In this document: one piece after another, positions 1-7,426 of the stretch
Layout: every line of letters starts with the position of its first letter
Numbering within the stretch: the first letter of the stretch is position 1
Source: Daejeonella rubra
Lineage (GTDB): Bacteria > Bacteroidota > Bacteroidia > Sphingobacteriales > Sphingobacteriaceae
Direction of reading: 5' to 3'
DNA: 19,739 bases
Assembly (NCBI RefSeq): GCF_900103545.1
Contig: NZ_FNHH01000041.1
Coordinates: forward strand, 1 to 19,739
Program-made: the position numbers and the translations under genes
The notes under the pieces: generated by a model
Databases searched by the model: none
Told to the model about the DNA's origin: nothing
Seen by the model: the letters and a program-made list of their open reading frames with translations, nothing else

Positions 1-95
1 AAACAAGTTAGTTCATAGGATATTTGCTGTTGTAAGAAATGGGGCTCCTTATCAACAAAATTATAAAAACCACTTGTTTATGTCATAGAAATCAC
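1..95. repeat. 95-bp inverted repeat, left copy
   Basis: This stretch is the reverse complement of 19596-19690 at 94 of 95 positions; the only mismatch is at base 47 (C here, A in the reverse complement of the other copy). It carries a short internal inverted repeat, AAACAAGT at 1-8 and ACTTGTTT at 72-79, and no open reading frame of note. The match runs to the first base of the window, so the repeat may continue outside it. It looks like a dispersed non-coding repeat or the end of a small mobile element; its nature is not known to me. Confidence 0.9.
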
Positions 96-297
96 AGTAT
101 CACAAACTAATGTCTGTTTTGTCCTAAAATGGGTTTACATAACAATCCTGCCCTTAATCAACAGATTTCTCCATGCTGTGATTGATACTGGAAACAGAAA
201 ATTTGACTCGCATGTCGAAATGACGAGGTTTTATGGGATTACAATATTGGCAGCCTAAATCCTAACCAACTAACCATCCAACCAATTATACAATAAT
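96..297. other. Intergenic, no gene seen
   Basis: No plausible coding region, RNA gene or promoter was found. AGTATCAC (96-103) faces GTGATTGATACT near 175-190, a weak interrupted inverted pair that may be a decayed repeat. The bases just after the 95-bp repeat loosely resemble the decayed MITE unit beside the other copy. Confidence 0.4.
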
Positions 298-473
298 ACC
301 ACCCCGCCAGCGCTAAAGGCCCCACTCCCCCTGCTCCAATGGAGTCCTTCGGGCCAGCGGTGGACAGCAAGTCGGATAATAAATTTCGTTTAAGAACAGA
401 TAATTTAATCTTTAAGCACGATTCTCAGAGGCGCCCAGTGTCCACCGCCGGCGGGGGAATTAAAGGGGGTGGT
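298..473. repeat. GC-rich palindromic intergenic repeat
   Basis: An island much richer in G+C than its surroundings, with nested inverted arms. The outer arms are ACCACCCC (298-305) and GGGGTGGT (466-473). The inner arms are 354-365 and 440-451, matching at 11 of 12 positions around the core GCGGTGGAC. About 75 bp of AT-rich DNA separates the inner arms. This is the architecture of an intergenic palindromic repeat of the REP/MITE kind rather than a gene; no transposase is nearby. Confidence 0.65.
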
Positions 474-487
474 TCTTGAAAGAAAAT

Positions 488-567
488 CTCGCAAAGACGC
501 GAATGTATGAGATAAAACAAATGCTTATAATTATTCTAAAACTTCTGCGTCTTAGCGACTTTGCGAG
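488..567. repeat. GCAAAGACGC palindromic repeat, copy 1
   Basis: The left arm CTCGCAAAGACGC (488-500) faces a right arm at 545-567 whose reverse complement begins CTCGCAAAG and ends GACGCAG. The roughly 45-bp centre is AT-rich. Related copies lie at 707-793 and 19422-19510. The arms are made of repeated GCAAAGACGC / GCTAAGACGC words, a composition common in Bacteroidota intergenic repeats. Confidence 0.75.
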
Positions 568-647
568 CATCCTTTTTGGTAGGTTGAGTATAAGATAAAG
601 CAATTTCATGATTAGAATTCGATTGATAACAGAGACTGCTTCGCTAC

Positions 648-671
648 GCTCGCAATTGAAAAAATGCGAGC
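648..671. repeat. Short perfect hairpin between repeats
   Basis: GCTCGCA (648-654) and TGCGAGC (665-671) form a perfect 7-bp stem with a 10-base A-rich loop. It sits between two copies of the GCAAAGACGC repeat, and the left arm is part of a CTTCGCTACGCTCGC string. No T-tract follows on either strand, so it is more likely repeat debris than a terminator. Confidence 0.4.
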
Positions 672-706
672 GCAAAAAACAAGAGGCGATCTCATAGAAC
701 AAGAGT

Positions 707-793
707 TGGCACGCAAATACGCAAAGACGCAGAGTTGCAATTGTGCACTATGAGGCGAATGCTTACATATCATATGAAACCCTTTGCGTGCCA
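707..793. repeat. GCAAAGACGC palindromic repeat, copy 2
   Basis: TGGCACGCAAA (707-717) and TTTGCGTGCCA (783-793) are perfect 11-bp inverted arms. The sequence just inside the left arm (GCAAAGACGCAGAG) matches the arms of the copies at 488-567 and 19422-19510. It ends 17 bases before the stop codon of the cardiolipin synthase gene, so it could also form the 3' end structure of that transcript. Confidence 0.7.
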
Positions 794-810
794 GCCAGCC
801 TTTGGCAAAA

Positions 811-2268
811 TTAAAGTAGTGGCGAAACCAATCTCACGGCATTCTCAATCAATTTCTTATATCGTGGGCGTTTAGTCCATGTAATTAAATCCAATTTGAC
901 TGAATCTTTCAGGTCATCAATGAAAATGCTATGAAGTTCATTCGCAATTTGCTTGTCATAAACTATTGCATTTACCTCAAAGTTTAAGTCGAAGCTTCTG
1001 ATATCCATATTGGAAGTCCCGATCATGGCAATCTTACGATCACAAACCATCGTTTTTGCATGCATAAAACCCTTGGAGTATTGATAGATCTCTATTCCGG
1101 CGTTCAGAATCTCAAGGTAATAGGATCTTACTGCATGGTCAATAAAAGAGGAATCAGATTTCAAAGGAACCAATAATTTAATTTTAATGCCGCCTAATGA
1201 AGCTACACATAGAGCATCCAGTAAACTTTCATTGGGGATAAAGTAGGGTGTGCTTATTATGATCTCCTCCGTAGCCAGATTGATTGCCTGCAGGATTGAA
1301 TACAGGATCGCAGGAGTGTGGGAGTCTGGTCCGCTTGATGCGATCTGAACAATTTTATCATCAAGTGCCGGCATTTTAGTGAGTGGCGGGAAGAAGGTTT
1401 CATCAGGCTCCAATTTGCTGTCAGCACAAAAATTCCAATCGCACAAAAACAAATGTTGAAGGTTTTGAACTCCCGGTCCGTCAATGCGCAGATGTGTATC
1501 TCTCCAAAAAAGTTTTTTTGAATCTTTTGGGTCATTAATATACCTGTCGCTGATGTTTATACCACCAATAAATGCAGTTTTTCCATCAATGACAATGATC
1601 TTCCGGTGATTTCTGTAATTCAGCCTGTTAGCGAAAGTGATAAAGCGTATCTTGAAAAATGGGAAGGCTTTAATGCCTTTGGATTGCATTTCCGGTACCA
1701 GAGTTTTACGGATCGAACGGCTGCCATAATCATCATAAATAAACCTGATTGTTACTCCTTCATTTGCTTTTTGTACCAGAACCGATTGAATTAATTTTCC
1801 GATAGCATCATCTTCATAAATGTAATATTCAAGATGTATATGGTCTTTTGCTTCTTTTAAAGCATTTATTAGTTCAGGGAACTTATTTTCTCCATTGATC
1901 AGTAGTTTGACACTGTTTTTCGATGTCAGTGGACTCAGGTTATCTTTTAGAAGAAGATTTGCCAATTCTTCAAAGCTTTTTACAGACTTGTCACTCTCCT
2001 CAAAGGTGTTTTTGGAATATTCAAAAATAATATCACGTAATTTATTTGCCTGTTCATCATTCACGATCAATTTTTTGCTGTACATTTTTCTGTTTCTGTA
2101 GTTTACTCCGAAAACAAAATAAAATGCCATCCCTAAAAAAGGGACAAACACTGCAAATAAAAGATAGGCGAGGCTTTTTGTGTTATTTCGGGTATCGTAA
2201 ATGATCCGCAAACAAACAATTGTCAGAATGAAAAGGTATAAAACTTGATAAAGAAGTATCCAATTCAT
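811..2268 (-). CDS. cls: Cardiolipin synthase (phospholipase D family)
   Basis: This 485-residue protein has the full layout of bacterial cardiolipin synthases, which join phosphatidyl groups to make cardiolipin at the inner membrane. Two hydrophobic helices (about residues 4-24 and 32-54) precede a soluble part with two phospholipase D motifs. The first is NHRKIIVIDGKTAFIGG, with H221, K223 and D228. The second is MHAKTMVCDRKIAMIGTSNMD, with H403, K405 and D410. All six catalytic residues are present and the length is normal for the family, so the gene looks intact. It starts at an ATG and stands alone; its upstream gap of 149 bp is shared with the divergent exporter operon. No convincing promoter was seen on this strand. 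Exact lipid substrate (two phosphatidylglycerols, or phosphatidylethanolamine plus phosphatidylglycerol) cannot be told from sequence. Confidence 0.92.
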   Translation of the reverse strand: MNWILLYQVLYLFILTIVCLRIIYDTRNNTKSLAYLLFAVFVPFLGMAFYFVFGVNYRNRKMYSKKLIVNDEQANKLRDIIFEYSKNTFEESDKSVKSFEELANLLLKDNLSPLTSKNSVKLLINGENKFPELINALKEAKDHIHLEYYIYEDDAIGKLIQSVLVQKANEGVTIRFIYDDYGSRSIRKTLVPEMQSKGIKAFPFFKIRFITFANRLNYRNHRKIIVIDGKTAFIGGINISDRYINDPKDSKKLFWRDTHLRIDGPGVQNLQHLFLCDWNFCADSKLEPDETFFPPLTKMPALDDKIVQIASSGPDSHTPAILYSILQAINLATEEIIISTPYFIPNESLLDALCVASLGGIKIKLLVPLKSDSSFIDHAVRSYYLEILNAGIEIYQYSKGFMHAKTMVCDRKIAMIGTSNMDIRSFDLNFEVNAIVYDKQIANELHSIFIDDLKDSVKLDLITWTKRPRYKKLIENAVRLVSPLL

Positions 2269-2373
2269 AGTCGTGTTTAAATTCCTCTATGAAGGTAAAT
2301 TATTTCTTCAACACAAAACAGGATATACTGTATATTGTGTTTAATTCGTTGAAAATGAGACGAAGGTCATATT

Positions 2374-2400
2374 TTGATCTTTAATTTAGTCTTAGCTTTG
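2374..2400 (+). promoter_or_regulatory. Candidate Bacteroidota-type promoter for the exporter operon
   Basis: TTG at 2374-2376 and TAGCTTTG at 2393-2400 fit the Bacteroidota sigma-factor pattern TTG / TAnnTTTG, with a 16-base spacer that is slightly short. Transcription would begin about ten bases before the ATG at 2418, giving a very short leader. No Shine-Dalgarno sequence precedes the ATG, as is usual in this phylum. Confidence 0.45.
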
Positions 2401-2417
2401 AAAAATTTTCTTCATTC

Positions 2418-3491
2418 ATGAACATTAGAATTTTATTTATCCTAATAGTCTTTCTTAATTCCTGTAAGAGTTCAGTTGAAAAGATAAAGCCTGAAATCAA
2501 GCCTGTTTCCCAATCAGTCTATGCTTCCGGAATAATAAAGAGCCAGGATCAGTATCAGGCTTATGCCACTGTCAATGGGATCATTGAGCAGCTCTTTGTG
2601 ACTGAAGGTGATACAGTAAAAAAGGGGCAGGCCATCCTGAGGGTTTCAAATGACGTTCAGCAGTTGAATACTGAAAATGCCCGGCTTGCAGCAAACTTCA
2701 ATGATATTGCGGCTAACCAGGGAAAGCTGAATGAAGCGGCCTCTGTGATAGATCTGTCAAGGAATAAAATGAAGAATGATTCATTATTGTTTTTCAGACA
2801 GAAAAATTTATGGGAACAGCGTGTAGGAACAAAGGTTGAACTCGAACAGCGCGAATTGGCTTATCAGAATTCAAAAAACACCTATAATTCTGCGATCATC
2901 AGATATAATGACCTGGAGCGTCAGCTTAGTTTTGCTTCCTCCCAGGCTAAGAAAAATCTTTTTATATCACAAAGCCTGGCTCGTGATTTTACTTTAAAAA
3001 GTGAAATGAATGGGATCGTTTATAGCCTGAATAAAAAGAAGGGTGAGTTGGTTAGTCCCCAAACCCCAGTAGCAGTTATAGGCGATGCCGATAATTTTAT
3101 TTTAGAAATGCAGGTTGATGAATATGATATTCTGATGGTAAAAAATGGTCTGAAGGTATTGGTTAAACTCGATAGTTATAAGGATAAAGTATTTGAAGCT
3201 AAAGTAACCCGTATCAATCCGCTGATGGATGAAAGAAGTAAAACTTTCCTTGTTGAAGCAGAGTTTGTTGATCTGCCTGAAAGACTATTCCCGAATATTA
3301 CGTTTGAAGCAAGTATTCTGGTTCAGTCGAAAACTAAAGCGATGATTATACCCAGAAACTATTTGTTAAATGATTCTATGGTGTTGAAGGTAAATGGTGA
3401 TACTGTATTGGTAAAAACTGGTTTGAAGGATTATCAGAAGATCGAAATCATCTCTGGAATTACTGAACAAGATGAACTGATTAAGCCTTAG
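2418..3491 (+). CDS. Lipoprotein membrane-fusion (HlyD/MacA-like) adaptor of an ABC exporter
   Basis: A 357-residue periplasmic adaptor. It opens with a lipoprotein signal peptide whose lipobox LNSC puts the lipidated cysteine at residue 16. It continues with a biotinyl/lipoyl-like half-motif (NGIIEQLFVTEGDTVKKG, about residues 54-71), a long helical hairpin (about 75-200), a second half-motif (MNGIVYSLNKKKGELVSPQ) and a beta-barrel region (about 230-300). This is the standard fold of HlyD-type fusion proteins that link an inner-membrane pump to an outer-membrane channel. The permease starts two bases after its stop, and the ATPase follows, so it is the first gene of a three-gene operon. Order and content resemble DevB-DevC-DevA of cyanobacteria and the split form of MacAB. 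Substrate is unknown. No TolC-like gene is in the window. Confidence 0.88.
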   Translation: MNIRILFILIVFLNSCKSSVEKIKPEIKPVSQSVYASGIIKSQDQYQAYATVNGIIEQLFVTEGDTVKKGQAILRVSNDVQQLNTENARLAANFNDIAANQGKLNEAASVIDLSRNKMKNDSLLFFRQKNLWEQRVGTKVELEQRELAYQNSKNTYNSAIIRYNDLERQLSFASSQAKKNLFISQSLARDFTLKSEMNGIVYSLNKKKGELVSPQTPVAVIGDADNFILEMQVDEYDILMVKNGLKVLVKLDSYKDKVFEAKVTRINPLMDERSKTFLVEAEFVDLPERLFPNITFEASILVQSKTKAMIIPRNYLLNDSMVLKVNGDTVLVKTGLKDYQKIEIISGITEQDELIKP

Positions 3492-3493
3492 CT

Positions 3494-4753
3494 ATGAATG
3501 TTAGATTATTGGTTAGTATTTCAGGATCATTATTGCTGGCGCGATTGAAACAAACGATCGTTGCAGCAGTCGGCGTAACTTTCAGCATTACCATGTTCGT
3601 TACCCTTCTCAGCTTTATGTCGGGTTTGAACGATCTGCTGGATGGGCTGATCATTAACCGTACCGCGCATATTCGTTTATACAATGAAATAAAGCCATCT
3701 GATCTGCAGCCTGTGAATTTGTCAGAGACCTATAGATCCTATCATAACTTTGTCAGTTCTGTCAAACCCAAAAAAGAGCGTCTTCAAATTTATAATAATG
3801 GTGCTATCATGGATTTTTTAAGGACTGATAAACGTATTTCAGGCATAGCACCCAAAATTACCACACAGGTATTTTATAATGTCGGTGCCATTGACCTGAC
3901 GGGTGTGATAAACGGAATAGATGTGGAGGCCGAGAACAGATTGTTCTTATTTCAGGATTATGTTACTGAAGGGAATTATATAGATCTTAAAAATACACCT
4001 AGCAGCATTATTTTAGGCAAGGGTTTAGCAGAAAAGATGCTGGCTGATATTGGGGATATTATCCAGGTTACCACAGCTAAAGGAGAAAGAATGCAGCTGA
4101 AGGTGGTTGGCTATTTCCAATCCGGATTACAGGATATCGATAACGCACAAAGTTATGCATCCATTAATACCACACAAAAACTTTTGGGTGAGTCGGGGAC
4201 CTATATAACTGATATCCAGATCAAGCTGAAGGATATTACTTTGGCGCCGGATATTGCTAAAGAGTACCAGAAATTATTTGATCTGGAGGCTATTGATATT
4301 CAAACCGCTAATTCTCAATTTGAAACCGGAAGTTCAGTACGAACATTGATCTCTTACTCGGTTGGTATTACCTTACTGATCGTTGCAGGATTTGGTATAT
4401 ACAATATTCTGAATATGATGATCTATGAGAAAATGGACTCGATCGCTATTTTGAAAGCTACCGGATTCTCAGGAAGGGATGTGAACCGTATCTTTATTGG
4501 AATTGCCTTAACCATTGGTGTTTTAGGGGGGATTTTAGGATTGATCCTGGGATTCGGACTTTCAGTGGCCATTGACCAGATTCCGTTCAATACTGCGGCT
4601 TTGCCCACTATCAAAACCTATCCGATCAATTATAATCCTCGTTTTTATGTAATTGGTGCAGTTTTCTCAATTGTCACAACTTATTTTGCAGGATTTTTCC
4701 CTTCGCGTAAAGCGAGTAAAATAGATCCGGTAATAATAATCAGGGGGAAATAG
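3494..4753 (+). CDS. ABC transporter permease, FtsX/MacB type
   Basis: A 419-residue inner-membrane permease. One transmembrane helix lies near the N-terminus (about residues 20-43). A large periplasmic domain follows (about 45-285), then three helices at about 288-308, 333-358 and 382-402 in the FtsX domain. The C-terminal tail FFPSRKASKIDPVIIIRGK has the P-x-R-x-A-x-x-(I/L)-D-P pattern typical of MacB/LolC/DevC permeases. The four-helix mechanotransmission type acts from the periplasmic side, passing lipids, peptides or other periplasmic substrates to the adaptor. It lies 2 bases after the adaptor gene and 1 base before the ATPase gene, so translation is probably coupled. Family assignment is firm; the transported compound cannot be named. 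Confidence 0.9.
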   Translation: MNVRLLVSISGSLLLARLKQTIVAAVGVTFSITMFVTLLSFMSGLNDLLDGLIINRTAHIRLYNEIKPSDLQPVNLSETYRSYHNFVSSVKPKKERLQIYNNGAIMDFLRTDKRISGIAPKITTQVFYNVGAIDLTGVINGIDVEAENRLFLFQDYVTEGNYIDLKNTPSSIILGKGLAEKMLADIGDIIQVTTAKGERMQLKVVGYFQSGLQDIDNAQSYASINTTQKLLGESGTYITDIQIKLKDITLAPDIAKEYQKLFDLEAIDIQTANSQFETGSSVRTLISYSVGITLLIVAGFGIYNILNMMIYEKMDSIAILKATGFSGRDVNRIFIGIALTIGVLGGILGLILGFGLSVAIDQIPFNTAALPTIKTYPINYNPRFYVIGAVFSIVTTYFAGFFPSRKASKIDPVIIIRGK

Positions 4754-4754
4754 G

Positions 4755-5429
4755 ATGGATCAAATAATACTGGAAGCCAAAGCCGTTTCAAAATATTTTC
4801 ACGATCCGGTTACTGTGCAAGTTCTCACTGACATTAATTTCTCCATAAACAGGGGCGATTTCGTTTCTGTGATCGGTAAATCCGGCTGCGGAAAATCAAC
4901 TTTGCTTTATATCCTTTCAACAATGGATACCGACTATACCGGAGACATCCTGATCGATGGTGAAAGTATGAGAAATAAAAGGGAAGTTGAGCTGGCAAGG
5001 GTAAGAAATGAAAAGATTGGGTTTGTTTTTCAATTTCACTACCTGCTGAATGAATTTTCGGTTCTTAAAAATGTGATGCTGCCGGGCCTAAAACTTGGAA
5101 AATACTCTGAAAAGGAGGTTGAGCACCGGGCTTATGAAAAATTAAAGATACTGGGCATTGAAAGCGAGGCACTCAAAAAACCAAATCAGGTTTCAGGAGG
5201 ACAGAAACAGCGGGTAGCAATAGCACGTGCTCTGATCAATGATCCTTTAATTATTATGGGAGATGAGCCTACCGGGAATCTTGACAAAAAAAATTCTGAG
5301 ATCGTTTTTGATATTTTTAAGGAGCTTGCAGATGTTTACAATCAGTCTTTATTGATCGTAACTCATGATAATGAATTTGCTTTGCGAACAGACCGGATAA
5401 TTGAAATGGAAGACGGCAGGATACTATAA
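4755..5429 (+). CDS. ABC transporter ATP-binding protein (LolD/MacB/DevA type)
   Basis: A 224-residue nucleotide-binding subunit with every expected motif: Walker A GKSGCGKST (41-49), Q-loop in VFQFHYLL (91-98), signature VSGGQKQR (146-153), Walker B LIIMGDEP (165-172), D-loop NLD (175-177) and the switch histidine in VTHD (H204). The sequence is closest to the LolD/MacB/DevA group, whose ATPases drive FtsX-type permeases. It is the third and last gene of the operon, starting one base after the permease stop. The operon then meets the converging gene at 5500 across 70 bp. No strong terminator was found in that gap. Confidence 0.93.
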   Translation: MDQIILEAKAVSKYFHDPVTVQVLTDINFSINRGDFVSVIGKSGCGKSTLLYILSTMDTDYTGDILIDGESMRNKREVELARVRNEKIGFVFQFHYLLNEFSVLKNVMLPGLKLGKYSEKEVEHRAYEKLKILGIESEALKKPNQVSGGQKQRVAIARALINDPLIIMGDEPTGNLDKKNSEIVFDIFKELADVYNQSLLIVTHDNEFALRTDRIIEMEDGRIL

Positions 5430-5499
5430 TTTTCACTGAATGGTTGTTGGATGGCAAACAAAATATTTCTAATCTTCGTTTTTGGATAATAAGCAGATG

Positions 5500-6351
5500 T
5501 TAATCATCTCTGCTTTCACAGATTGATTTGACTTCCTCCATTATTTTTCTGATCCGAATCTCCGAAATATTAATGTCGTGCAGTTTTTTTTCTTTTGTTA
5601 CCAGATCCCTGCATAATACAATGCCATCCGCAAGTAGTTGATCCTTTTCTAGTTTAGTCATGGTCAGCAAACTAGTAATAGGGTGTAATCCTGATTGGTC
5701 AATGAGCATTTTAAGGCTCTTGTTAAGAGGGTAATCCCAGCTTAGCATAAACATTCCCATGCAGTTTCCATACTGAAGTGCATCGCTAGAAAATCGGGTA
5801 TTGGTCACTAATCCTCCAAGGTAAGTTTTACCACCCTGAACGTGTTTTTCTTTTAATCTGGTCTCCACATCCTTGAATCTGGAATGAATGTATAAGGGTA
5901 CTTTGATATCGCAAAACCTCCGCTGATCACTGTGGAACTTACATTCTATTATCAAATGACGGCCTTCCTTTTCAGCAATAATATCAATTTCGTGGGATAC
6001 ACAATGTCCTTGTACGATAGTCCCGACCTCAGTAGTATAATTTTTAAATTTTAATAATTCAGCTATGTATTTTTCAAATGGGAAGCCACTCGGACCTAAT
6101 TCAAGAATAGCACTTTTAAGTTTATATCTTGATGCCGAGAAGGAGGAATGTTTTTTGAGATAGGAAAAGGCAAGCTTATAGATAGCTTTAGTAGGCATGG
6201 AATCATAAAGCTGAGTTTTTACTTTCGCAATAACCTCATTTATAATAGTTTCATCAGCTCTGGAACGTCTTAACGATCGTTTTAATTTTTCCTCATCGAA
6301 AAGAACCTGGTCGCCAGACATTTTCGTCACACGAATAACTTTGTTTGTCAT
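5500..6351 (-). CDS. ATP-cone domain fused to Mrr-like PD-(D/E)xK nuclease domain
   Basis: A 283-residue two-part protein. Residues about 3-88 read as an ATP-cone, the nucleotide-sensing module of ribonucleotide reductases and NrdR (VIRVTKMSGDQVLFDEEKL...LRRS, then a helical part ending LGPSGFPFEKY). Residues about 90-210 resemble the restriction-endonuclease/Mrr fold: HEIDIIAEKEG gives D123 and LIIECKFH gives E136 and K138, the D...ExK catalytic set. The final 70 residues are predicted helical and of unknown role. The expected reading is an ATP- or dATP-regulated DNA nuclease, but that is inference from domains. The gene stands alone and converges with the exporter operon, so context does not help. 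No methyltransferase or other restriction partner is nearby. Confidence 0.7.
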   Translation of the reverse strand: MTNKVIRVTKMSGDQVLFDEEKLKRSLRRSRADETIINEVIAKVKTQLYDSMPTKAIYKLAFSYLKKHSSFSASRYKLKSAILELGPSGFPFEKYIAELLKFKNYTTEVGTIVQGHCVSHEIDIIAEKEGRHLIIECKFHSDQRRFCDIKVPLYIHSRFKDVETRLKEKHVQGGKTYLGGLVTNTRFSSDALQYGNCMGMFMLSWDYPLNKSLKMLIDQSGLHPITSLLTMTKLEKDQLLADGIVLCRDLVTKEKKLHDINISEIRIRKIMEEVKSICESRDD

Positions 6352-6431
6352 CTGATTTTATCGATAGGCATTTAGCTTTTTGTTAAGCAGTGTCCCTGAT
6401 ATGTTGAAATCACGAACCAGCATTTGGTACT

Positions 6432-6480
6432 AGCCTTAACCTTTAGACTTTCCTCTTTAGGCTTTAAGCTTCATGCTTCC
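6432..6480. repeat. Degenerate CTTTAAGCTT-type low-complexity repeat
   Basis: The stretch is built of variations on AGCCTTAA / CCTTTAGA / GGCTTTAAG / GCTTCATG, with about a 7-8-base rhythm. Such C/T-biased degenerate runs are frequent in Bacteroidota intergenic DNA. It ends just beyond the 3' end of the DinB-family gene. No hairpin strong enough to call a terminator was seen. Confidence 0.4.
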
Positions 6481-6484
6481 TCTT

Positions 6485-6937
6485 TTATTTCCCGTATTTT
6501 AGAATAATAGCCAATTGACCAGCATGATAAGCTGTATGGGTAATAATACGGCCTAATGCTTCTGCTTTAGTTTTTGTGCCAAATTCTTTGGTAATTACAC
6601 TCTCTTGCCAATCCTTATCATCCTGAGATGAAATAGCTTCTTTTAAGGTATCATGGGCTTTTTGAGTATAGGAGAGTAGTTCTTCCAGGTTCGTCCACTC
6701 ACCACTGTCTTTCTGGTCAATCACAGTTTTTGCATGTACTTGCACACCTTCATGTTTAAATACATTTTTTGCAAATAATAATTCTACATCTCCAATATGT
6801 CTGATCAAAAAGCCCGCAGAATTGGGCGAAGGAGATAGGGTTTTGATTAATTCATCTTCTTTAATATCGGTCAGTAGTTTAGTAAAACGAGTTCGGCCTT
6901 CTTCCCAGAGACTGATAAGATGTTGATATGAATGCAT
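6485..6937 (-). CDS. DinB-family protein
   Basis: A 150-residue helical protein of the DinB/YfiT four-helix-bundle superfamily. The three metal-binding histidines are all present: H47 in FLIRHIGDVE, and H134 and H138 in THTAYHAGQLAII. Length is typical. Members of this superfamily include divalent-metal-dependent thiol transferases (bacillithiol or mycothiol enzymes), but most Bacteroidota members have no known substrate. Despite the name, nothing here points to DNA repair. The DUF2892 gene lies 60 bp upstream on the same strand, so the two could share a transcript. Confidence 0.85.
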   Translation of the reverse strand: MHSYQHLISLWEEGRTRFTKLLTDIKEDELIKTLSPSPNSAGFLIRHIGDVELLFAKNVFKHEGVQVHAKTVIDQKDSGEWTNLEELLSYTQKAHDTLKEAISSQDDKDWQESVITKEFGTKTKAEALGRIITHTAYHAGQLAIILKYGK

Positions 6938-6997
6938 AGTAGCGGCTTTGAAATTCCGGCTTTATTTATTTTCTTAAAACCGGCGTTCAACATGTTG

Positions 6998-7204
6998 TTA
7001 ATTCTTCTTTGGGCGGGTTGAGATTCCGAATGGAAGGTATAATGGGCAAAAACTAATTAAGCTCGTCAGAATAAATACACCTGCAAGAACTAAAAGTATG
7101 ATGGCAGCTGTGCCTGAAATTTGGTTGGTAAAATATAGAACTGCGATTATAACTGCGGCAAGAATGCGGATTATCTTGTCGGTACTACCCATGTTTGATT
7201 TCAT
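6998..7204 (-). CDS. YgaP-like DUF2892 small membrane protein
   Basis: A 68-residue inner-membrane protein with two hydrophobic helices (about residues 10-27 and 30-51). The family hallmarks are an N-terminal MGSTDKIIRI segment and a C-terminal FCPLYLPFGIST segment containing one cysteine. This is the transmembrane part found at the end of the rhodanese YgaP and as stand-alone proteins in Bacteroidota. There is no rhodanese domain here. The leader is an A-rich run ending AAAGATT just before the ATG. Role unknown; it may be a small sulfur-related or structural membrane protein. Confidence 0.85.
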   Translation of the reverse strand: MKSNMGSTDKIIRILAAVIIAVLYFTNQISGTAAIILLVLAGVFILTSLISFCPLYLPFGISTRPKKN

Positions 7205-7426
7205 AATCTTTGTTTTTTTTATTTAATAATTAAATATAACATTTTTTAAATCATAAATCATATGAGCCTAATTATCAATACTTAAAATGCCATATGAATA
7301 ATATTATAAGCGCTATGAATAAGAAAAAAAGCCAATAAATAAAGAAATGCTCAATTTGAATTTTATGGTGATCCGAGAATTTTAATTCAATACTGAAGAT
7401 GATCCAAACCTATCGGTTTTCTCTAT

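Noticed and set aside
460..702. 80-residue minus-strand reading frame
   Set aside because: It runs through the GCAAAGACGC palindrome and the GCTCGCA hairpin, has no family resemblance and is explained by repeat DNA.
5493..5515. AGCAGAT...ATCTCTGCT hairpin between the converging exporter and nuclease genes
   Set aside because: The pairing has a two-base bulge, lacks a T-tract and overlaps the nuclease stop codon, so a terminator call is not supported.
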